This document shows, piece by piece, positions 1-4,618 of a stretch of 6,455 nucleotides of DNA; position 1 is the first letter of the stretch; every line of letters starts with the position of its first letter. Where the stretch lies: assembly GCA_001804025.1 (NCBI GenBank), contig MHFC01000067.1:9126-15580 (forward strand). Direction: 5' to 3'. Source of the DNA: Omnitrophica bacterium GWA2_52_8 (lineage in GTDB: Bacteria; Omnitrophota; Omnitrophia; Omnitrophales; Aquincolibacteriaceae). The notes under the pieces were generated by a model. The model was not told the origin of the DNA, ran no database searches, and was given only the letters and a program-made list of their open reading frames with translations. A program made the translations under genes and the position numbers.

Positions 1-1370
1 GCATTCAGAAATTTTTTTCCATAACCCGCAGAACCCCGATAGTTGACTTGAAGCACAAGATATCCGCGATTGGCGAGCCACTGCACGAGGTCATAATAAC
101 CCCAGACGTCGCGCGACCACGGACCCCCATGCACCAGCAGTACCGCCGGCAAACCGGGTTCATCTTCCCGGCCCACAGGCGCTGTTTTGTAGCCATGAAT
201 GGTCAACCCGTCGCGGGCTTCATAGGTAAAAGGACGGACTGCGGCGAGTTGATAGCCCTCCAGATCCGGAGACTCGGAAAATAAAAATTCAGCCCGGCGG
301 GTCTTGCGGTCATACAAATAATAAACGCTCGAACGCCGGTCCTCTCTGAAGCGGACCAGCCAAAGCCTGTCCTGTTTATCGCGGTTTAGGATGTTAAAAT
401 CGCCCGGGTTCATTTTTTTGAGGGTGTCGATGTCCTCCCGGATGGAGGGGTCCAGAACCAACCACTGCAGGCGTTCTTTCAAAACCGCCGCCATCTGCGG
501 CCGGCGCGTGTCGGGGTGCAGCAAAACCTCCGAGACATCGTAACTGTCATCCGCCGCCAGAACTTCCCGCGAACTTCCGCCGGCAGCACCATAGGCAACC
601 AGCCGGGCCGTGTCGTTTCCCGCGGACTCGACGATATAAACCGATTCTCCGTCATCGGAAAACGTCACCGCAAAGGAATTCCGTTCGTCTTCATAATTCC
701 AGGACGCGAGCTTGACCCAATCCGATTTTTCATTCGGCCTTGTCCAGACATCATTACCCCCGTCCTTGCGCGCAGTCACCATGCCGCGGACTTTCAGGTC
801 TTTGTCGCAAAACCATTGCCCGGCATTCCCCGGATTTTCCGCCACCAATGTGAATAGTTTCTGCTTGAGATCGAAACGGTAGGCATCAAAAACGTCCGGA
901 TTTTTTTTATTCATTGTAATCAGGATTTCCCGGGGATTTTTTTTGGACAGTTCAAGGATTTCGACCCGGACGCCGTCAAAAGGCGTCAAGCTGTTCGAAA
1001 CTCCCGTATGAATGTCCTTGTCGTAGAGATGCCAGTTTTCATCCCCGTTCGAATCCTGAAGGTAGAGCAAATGCCGGCTGTCACTGGCCCAGTAAAAATC
1101 TCCGACAGCATTTGCCTCACGGGTCACCGGACGGTCTTTGCGCGAACCGTTCAGTTCGCGCAGCCAGATATTAAGCACGCTGTTATAAGGCGCCAAGTAC
1201 GCCAATTTTTTGCCGTCGGGCGAAAGCTGCGGACGGGTTTTTTCGGCGTTTCCGAATAGAACCCTGCGCGGAATCAAAGGCGTTTCGGCCGAAACAGCGG
1301 CGGCCGGAAGGACGATGAAACTAACGGACAGAAAAACCAGAGCTAACCGGCGGATTTTTTTAAGTTCCAT
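1..1370 (-). CDS. Secreted S9-family serine peptidase (prolyl oligopeptidase / acyl-aminoacyl peptidase type), 3' end cut by the window
   Basis: Reading the minus strand from ATG at 1370 gives an uninterrupted frame of 456 complete codons to the window edge. Residues 1-28 form a Sec signal peptide: basic KKIRR start, hydrophobic LALVFLSVSFIVLPAAA, likely cleavage after VSA. Residues about 40-375 resemble the S9 beta-propeller, with QLSPDGKKLAYLA (48-60) and the typical YLQDSNGDENWHLYD (103-117). The alpha/beta-hydrolase domain begins near 380 (FTYEARDGLTIHGY), followed by LLVHGGP (411-417; the HGGP oxyanion region) and NYRGSAGYG (443-451), both hallmarks of the family. The nucleophile GxSxGG, Asp and His would lie outside the window, so activity cannot be judged. 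Known members cut short peptides; a periplasmic or exported role is inferred from the signal peptide. In-frame ATGs at 1400 and 1397 would add 9-10 residues before the signal peptide, but they lack a ribosome binding site, whereas GGA lies 9 bases before 1370. The family call is secure; the substrate is unknown. Confidence 0.95.
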   Translation of the reverse strand, partial: MELKKIRRLALVFLSVSFIVLPAAAVSAETPLIPRRVLFGNAEKTRPQLSPDGKKLAYLAPYNSVLNIWLRELNGSRKDRPVTREANAVGDFYWASDSRHLLYLQDSNGDENWHLYDKDIHTGVSNSLTPFDGVRVEILELSKKNPREILITMNKKNPDVFDAYRFDLKQKLFTLVAENPGNAGQWFCDKDLKVRGMVTARKDGGNDVWTRPNEKSDWVKLASWNYEDERNSFAVTFSDDGESVYIVESAGNDTARLVAYGAAGGSSREVLAADDSYDVSEVLLHPDTRRPQMAAVLKERLQWLVLDPSIREDIDTLKKMNPGDFNILNRDKQDRLWLVRFREDRRSSVYYLYDRKTRRAEFLFSESPDLEGYQLAAVRPFTYEARDGLTIHGYKTAPVGREDEPGLPAVLLVHGGPWSRDVWGYYDLVQWLANRGYLVLQVNYRGSAGYGKKFLN

Positions 1371-1413
1371 AGAGCACGTTCCGTAAACGGAATTCATCAT
1401 ACGGATTATTGCA

Positions 1414-1442
1414 CTAAATAGTAGCGCATAAGTCTTTCAATA
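1414..1442 (+). repeat. Left arm of the outer inverted repeat
   Basis: This arm pairs with 1671-1699. It begins CTAAATAG and contains the shared core CATAAGTCTTT at 1427-1437. All six differences from the reverse complement of the right arm are transitions. Just outside, GCA (1411-1413) also has a counterpart beyond the right arm (TGC at 1701-1703) if one bulged base is allowed. Confidence 0.75.
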
Positions 1443-1443
1443 A

Positions 1444-1606
1444 CTTGTCATTCCCGCGGATCTTTAGCGGGAATCTCCGCCCGAGGCGGACCCGCCTGTA
1501 TTTTCCGCCAAAGGCGCCTGCCTGCTGCAGGCAGGGATCAGCCTCAGGCTGAGGCGGGCAGCCACAATTTCGAAGATCCCCGACAAAAGCATTCGGGGAT
1601 GACGAG
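1444..1606. repeat. REPIN-like element: two inverted 33-base hairpin units flanking a palindromic spacer
   Basis: The left unit (1444-1476, plus strand) is CTTGTC, stem ATTCCCGC, 9-base loop, GCGGGAAT, CT. The right unit (1574-1606, minus strand) is CTCGTC, stem ATCCCCGA, 9-base loop, TCGGGGAT, CT. Both have the same architecture: a 6-base head, an 8-bp stem, a 9-base loop and a CT tail. They match at 22 of 33 positions. The stems differ at two pairs (third T-A to C-G, eighth C-G to A-T), and both changes keep the pairing. Two inverted hairpin repeats around a spacer is the layout of REPINs, which are mobilised by RAYT (Y1-type) transposases. No such gene is in the window, and the head is not the classical GTAG/GTGG tetranucleotide, so the mechanism is inferred only. 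Confidence 0.65.
1491..1558. repeat. Nested palindromes in the spacer of the REPIN-like element
   Basis: Several exact palindromes overlap here. CCCGCCT (1491-1497) pairs with AGGCGGG (1552-1558) and encloses a perfect 8-bp hairpin, CCTGCCTG / CAGGCAGG (1517-1524 and 1528-1535, 3-base loop). GCCTCAG / CTGAGGC (1541-1547 and 1549-1555) is a near-continuous 7-bp palindrome around one base. AGGCGG (1484-1489) can instead pair with CCGCCT (1492-1497), so alternative folds compete. The sequence is GC-rich compared with its AT-rich flanks. Confidence 0.7.
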
Positions 1607-1623
1607 GGCTTCATTGGCCCTCG
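1603..1623. repeat. Perfect 7-bp hairpin
   Basis: CGAGGGC (1603-1609) and GCCCTCG (1617-1623) pair exactly around a 7-base loop, TTCATTG. It overlaps the last four bases of the right REPIN-like unit. No T-tract follows on either strand, so it is not a normal intrinsic terminator. Confidence 0.7.
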
Positions 1624-1634
1624 CACTTCCCAGT

Positions 1635-1656
1635 GCTGGTTTAATGAAAAACCAGC
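1635..1656. repeat. Perfect 8-bp hairpin
   Basis: GCTGGTTT (1635-1642) and AAACCAGC (1649-1656) pair exactly around the 6-base loop AATGAA. This loop is the exact complement of TTCATT in the neighbouring hairpin loop (1610-1615). It lies about 95 bases past the pelG stop on the transcribed strand, without a following U-tract, so any role in ending or stabilising the pel mRNA is speculative. Confidence 0.65.
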
Positions 1657-1670
1657 CGGGGATGTCTAAA

Positions 1671-1699
1671 TATTAAAAGACTTATGTACTGTTACTTAG
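1671..1699 (-). repeat. Right arm of the outer inverted repeat
   Basis: The reverse complement starts CTAAGTAAC and carries the exact core shared with the left arm (1676-1686). Inside this arm, GGGGATGTC (1658-1666) weakly mirrors the GTCATTCCC that lies inside the left arm, so the symmetry may once have extended further inward. Confidence 0.75.
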
Positions 1700-1748
1700 A
1701 TGCGGATCCCAAATTACTTATTTTTTTCTTTCCGGTATTCGCTGTCTT

Positions 1749-3143
1749 TTAAATCACTTCTTCCTGGCGGTGGACGGCCATGGGCTGGCCGGAGAAGGTG
1801 ATGAATTCGAGTTTTTTCAGCTTGGCGCCGAGCCAATAGTAGGCCAAGGCGAGCGAAATAAAAGAAGCCAGCGTGTAACCGGCCGCAAAATAGGGCGCGG
1901 GGCTTTTCGAGGCATAATAAGTCAGCACCGCGTTTGCGGCGAAAAACAGGACCGAGACCGCCGCCGCCATTTTTTGAAAATCAAAATACAGAATGATGAG
2001 CAGGATGATCAGCAGCAGGCTGTGCAGGTAAGCGCCGAGCACGGCCATGCGGAAGATCAGCACCTGCACGCCTTTGATTCCGATCAGTCCCGAAATCTGG
2101 GGCGCGAGCAAAATCACAATGAGAGACAAAATCCCCTGATAGCGCACGACCAGGCTCATCTGCTCACGCAGGCCCGCCAGCATGGCCTCTTTGAGCCTGC
2201 GCAGGACGCCGAGCGAGGCCTTGGCCGAAATGGCCATGTAAAAGCGTTTATAGTGCGGATAAAACCCGGTCTCCACCTGGACCAGGAACATCGTCAGCGC
2301 CGGAATGATCGTCAGGTAGGCGGCAAATACCGAGGATTCATAGGTCGGGAAAACCCTCAGCCCGGGCATGATCGAAATCGCGTGCGGCGACAGCCAGAAA
2401 ACAATTTTGTCGGCCCACAGCCCGAGCGCATAAAAAAACCCCGTGATAATGAGCAGTCTGTGCCGCAGGAAAAAGTCCCAAAAGTCGGGATCGAAGGCCC
2501 GGTTCGACGGAAACTCGACGAAAATACGCACACACCAGACGGCCACAATCACAAGATGGCCGGCCAGATACCCGCCGAGATAGCCTTTGAGGCCGTAATG
2601 CTCGCCGAGATAAAGCGAGGCCGCCACCGTCACCACAGCACCGGCCGCGTAGGCAATCCCGATCGTGAGATAGTCCTTGAGCGCCGTCAAAAAAACCATC
2701 ACAAGCCAGATCAGCGTGATCACGAAATACGTCAGGACGCTCAAGACAAAAACCTGAAAATCCTCGCCCGCGGGGCCCGCGAAGATCACGGCCGTCGCCA
2801 GCTGAAAAATCATGACCCCGGCCGTGCTTGTGTTCAGGACCGGGACCATCGCGTCTTTTTCCCCGATATACAAACGGTCGGCCAGATAACGCGTCAGCGG
2901 ATATTGAAAAACACCGATGCCGATCAGCGAAAACGTAAAAATATAAACCGTCAGGGCGCGGAAGTAGACGAGTTCAAACAAGTCCAGCGTGTGCGGGGCA
3001 AAGGCCGAAAGGCAAAAAAGGGTCAGGATGCTCAGGATCCACGGGCCCGAAGAAATGAAGGTCGAAAAAAGATAGGCCTGGAGCGCGGAAAAATATGTGC
3101 CCTTGGCCATCATTCTTTTTAAGCTGAAACCGATACCGGCCAC
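1749..3143 (-). CDS. pelG: PelG, polytopic inner-membrane protein of Pel-type exopolysaccharide synthesis and export
   Basis: The product has 464 residues, close to the usual PelG length of about 450-460. The N-terminus MAGIGFSLKRMMAKGTYFS, followed by the helix LQAYLFSTFISSGPWILSIL (21-40), is characteristic of PelG. YALGLWADKIVFW (238-250) is a second stretch I associate with the family. I count about 12 hydrophobic segments (near 23-50, 62-84, 106-126, 130-152, 158-180, 190-208, 228-250, 270-292, 336-356, 360-388, 393-409, 418-438), matching the MOP/PST-like fold assigned to PelG. Known PelG acts with PelF and, in Pseudomonas, PelD and PelE at the cytoplasmic membrane to polymerise and move the GalNAc-rich polymer across it. 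The start is a GTG at 3143, which fits the family N-terminus and has a strong ribosome binding site. It lies inside the end of pelF, suggesting translational coupling. It is the last gene of the operon, and no clear terminator follows. Confidence 0.93.
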   Translation of the reverse strand: MAGIGFSLKRMMAKGTYFSALQAYLFSTFISSGPWILSILTLFCLSAFAPHTLDLFELVYFRALTVYIFTFSLIGIGVFQYPLTRYLADRLYIGEKDAMVPVLNTSTAGVMIFQLATAVIFAGPAGEDFQVFVLSVLTYFVITLIWLVMVFLTALKDYLTIGIAYAAGAVVTVAASLYLGEHYGLKGYLGGYLAGHLVIVAVWCVRIFVEFPSNRAFDPDFWDFFLRHRLLIITGFFYALGLWADKIVFWLSPHAISIMPGLRVFPTYESSVFAAYLTIIPALTMFLVQVETGFYPHYKRFYMAISAKASLGVLRRLKEAMLAGLREQMSLVVRYQGILSLIVILLAPQISGLIGIKGVQVLIFRMAVLGAYLHSLLLIILLIILYFDFQKMAAAVSVLFFAANAVLTYYASKSPAPYFAAGYTLASFISLALAYYWLGAKLKKLEFITFSGQPMAVHRQEEVI

Positions 3144-4618
3144 CGGTACTCCTCCCTGTAATAAGCGTAAAGTTCCTGATAACTCGCAAGAAAATCGTCC
3201 ATGTCATAATATTTGCGGACACGCCGCATGCCGGCCTGGCCGTAACGCTTTCTTTTCTCGCCGTTGCGGGCCAGGTCCACCACCCCGCGCGCCGTCGCTT
3301 CCGGATTAAAAATCGGCGTGATGATGCCCGCAGGCCCGATCAACCGGTCGTCGGGACTCCCGCCGTAAAGCATTTCGCGGCACGCCCCGACATCGGTCGC
3401 GACCGCCGGAATCCCAAGCGCCAGGGCCTCCAGGATGACAAGCGGCTGGGCCTCGCTGATGCTCGTCAGCACGATCAAATCAAGTTTGGGATAATATTCG
3501 TTCATGTCGACGCGGCCGCGAAAATGGATGCGCGCCCCCATTCCCTGCATCTCGGCAAGCAGGCGGCATTCCTCCACATAATCCGGGTCTTCGTCCAGGG
3601 GACCGAGGATTTCGATTTCCGCTTCCGGGACTTCCTGGCAAATGGTACGGCAGGAACGGATGAAGGTTTTGACGTCTTTGATCGGAACCACGCGGCCCGC
3701 AAATCCCACGCGGAAGCGGCCGTCGTTTTCGCGCTTCGGGCGGGACTCAAGCGCCCTGACCGGGACGCCGTTCGGGATGATCCGGATTTTTTCCGGGTCC
3801 GCACCCTCCTCGATCTGCGTGATACGGTTCTGTCCGAAGAGCGTGATAATTTCATCGGCGTGGCGGTACGTCAGAAGGCTGCAGGCGCGGAAAAGATACA
3901 TCCACCACTGCTTGAAAAAATTCTGCCCTTCCGTGACCTTGCTTTCTTCGCGCGCCCGCGAATAAATCCAGTCAGCCTTTGCGATCTCCATTTTGCGCTC
4001 ACGCGTGTAAATGCCGTGTTCCGTCAAAATCAGGGGCCGTTCCCGCTGGATTTTGGCCATGGCGCCGACGACCCCGGCATAGCCCGTGGAAACGGTGTGA
4101 TAGACGCGGGCGCGCGGCAGGTCGAGGCGCAGGATCGAAAAAAACGGCAGGTAGAGAAAGCGCCAGGTCCAGAAATAATCCACAAACGAAACTTCCTCTT
4201 TTTCGCCCTGATAAAGGTCTTCGATGATTTTCCACGCGCCGTAGCCGTGCGTCAGATCGTGCAAATTCAAGGCCCGCGACCCCTGGTCGCCGACGTCCCG
4301 CACCAATTCTGGAAACGCGTCCACGTTGCCCGCACGCAGGCCTTCGAGAAATTTCCGGACGGTCTTGAAGGCCGCGGCTTTGTCCGGCGCCGTTTTGTCC
4401 TTTGCAATGAGGTAATCGAAAAGATAAAACTCGCGGAAATCGACGACGTTCGGCGGGATCTCATAATGCATTTTTTTGGAGTGGTTGCGATGGGCGCCGA
4501 GAAACACGATTGAGAAACTAACGTCCTTCAATTCTTTCACGAGCTGATAAACCCAGCTGGAAACGCCGCCGGCAACATACGGATAGGTCCCTTCAAGAAT
4601 GAGACAGACGTCCGTCAT
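3119..4618 (-). CDS. pelF: PelF, GT4-family glycosyltransferase of Pel-type exopolysaccharide synthesis
   Basis: The product has 499 residues, full length for PelF (about 500). The N-terminus carries LILEGTYPYVAGGVSSWV (6-23), the family signature, in the N-terminal Rossmann half (the DUF3492-type region). LTEHGIYTRERKMEI (198-212) is a second PelF-specific block. The C-terminal GT-B domain shows PNGV (282-285), FAGRVVPIKD (306-315, with the Arg and Lys expected to bind donor phosphate) and SEAQPLVILEAL (388-399). That last block contains the GT4 E-x7-E motif at E389 and E397. There is no signal peptide or membrane helix, as expected for the cytosolic polymerase that uses a UDP-sugar (UDP-GalNAc/GlcNAc in studied systems). 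The exact donor here is not visible. The ATG at 4618 overlaps the TGA of the preceding gene (ATGA) and follows AGAGAGGA at four-base spacing. All recognised motifs are intact. Confidence 0.94.
   Translation of the reverse strand: MTDVCLILEGTYPYVAGGVSSWVYQLVKELKDVSFSIVFLGAHRNHSKKMHYEIPPNVVDFREFYLFDYLIAKDKTAPDKAAAFKTVRKFLEGLRAGNVDAFPELVRDVGDQGSRALNLHDLTHGYGAWKIIEDLYQGEKEEVSFVDYFWTWRFLYLPFFSILRLDLPRARVYHTVSTGYAGVVGAMAKIQRERPLILTEHGIYTRERKMEIAKADWIYSRAREESKVTEGQNFFKQWWMYLFRACSLLTYRHADEIITLFGQNRITQIEEGADPEKIRIIPNGVPVRALESRPKRENDGRFRVGFAGRVVPIKDVKTFIRSCRTICQEVPEAEIEILGPLDEDPDYVEECRLLAEMQGMGARIHFRGRVDMNEYYPKLDLIVLTSISEAQPLVILEALALGIPAVATDVGACREMLYGGSPDDRLIGPAGIITPIFNPEATARGVVDLARNGEKRKRYGQAGMRRVRKYYDMDDFLASYQELYAYYREEYRWPVSVSA
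3149..3156 (-). promoter_or_regulatory. Strong Shine-Dalgarno sequence of pelG
   Basis: On the minus strand GGGAGGAG stands five bases before the GTG at 3143, within the last codons of pelF. It supports the GTG as the true start and reinitiation by ribosomes finishing pelF. Confidence 0.85.

Larger units (their letters stand above)
1414..1699. mobile_element. Putative non-autonomous (MITE-like) element bounded by 29-base terminal inverted repeats
   Basis: The stretch is bounded by inverted arms at 1414-1442 and 1671-1699 that match at 23 of 29 positions, including an exact 11-base core (CATAAGTCTTT). Between them lie several shorter palindromes and no coding frame. Terminal inverted repeats, about 286 bases in length and absence of a transposase fit a miniature inverted-repeat element mobilised in trans. 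No flush target-site duplication was found: CGGAT occurs on both sides (1402-1406 and 1703-1707) but not at equivalent distances from the arms. The interior is asymmetric, so it may be a composite of several insertions. An alternative is a conserved structured RNA or 3' processing region. The arms are directly visible; mobility is inference. Confidence 0.45.
1371..1748. other. Gene-free spacer between pelG and the S9 peptidase gene
   Basis: This 378-base stretch separates two minus-strand genes. I see no credible coding frame in it. The only open frame of note (minus strand, 1626-1414) runs straight through palindromic repeats and gives a low-complexity Gly/Arg/Pro-rich peptide. Nearly all of the spacer is inverted-repeat structure, described in separate entries. 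The remaining bases are an AT-rich strip next to pelG (about 1700-1748) and 43 bases before the peptidase start. I found neither a sigma70-like promoter nor an intrinsic terminator with a U-tract that I would defend. Confidence 0.8.

Noticed and set aside
1371..1440. A sigma70-like promoter for the peptidase gene (TTGAAA at 1440-1435 on the minus strand)
   Set aside because: No acceptable -10 box lies at 16-18 bases spacing; the best AT-rich hexamers are too close or poor.
1414..1626. A 70-codon minus-strand frame in the spacer
   Set aside because: It runs through the palindromic repeats and ends inside an inverted-repeat arm. The peptide simply reflects the repeat sequence.
1400..1705. An integron attC site or a CRISPR array in the spacer
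   Set aside because: The arms lack the RYYYAAC/GTTRRRY core sites of attC, and there are no regularly spaced direct repeats.
1635..1748. An intrinsic terminator after pelG
   Set aside because: The hairpins present are not followed by a U-tract on the transcribed strand, and the T-run at 1719-1727 (plus strand) has no stem before it in the right orientation.
1770..3122. A 450-codon plus-strand open frame antisense to pelG
   Set aside because: Its product is a charged Arg/Gln/His/Asp-rich string without any domain, and it mirrors a well-conserved PelG. The lack of stops follows from the codon bias of the opposite strand.
3524..4513. A 329-codon plus-strand open frame antisense to pelF
   Set aside because: It is fully contained opposite a PelF with all motifs intact, it resembles nothing I recognise, and no ribosome binding site or context supports it.
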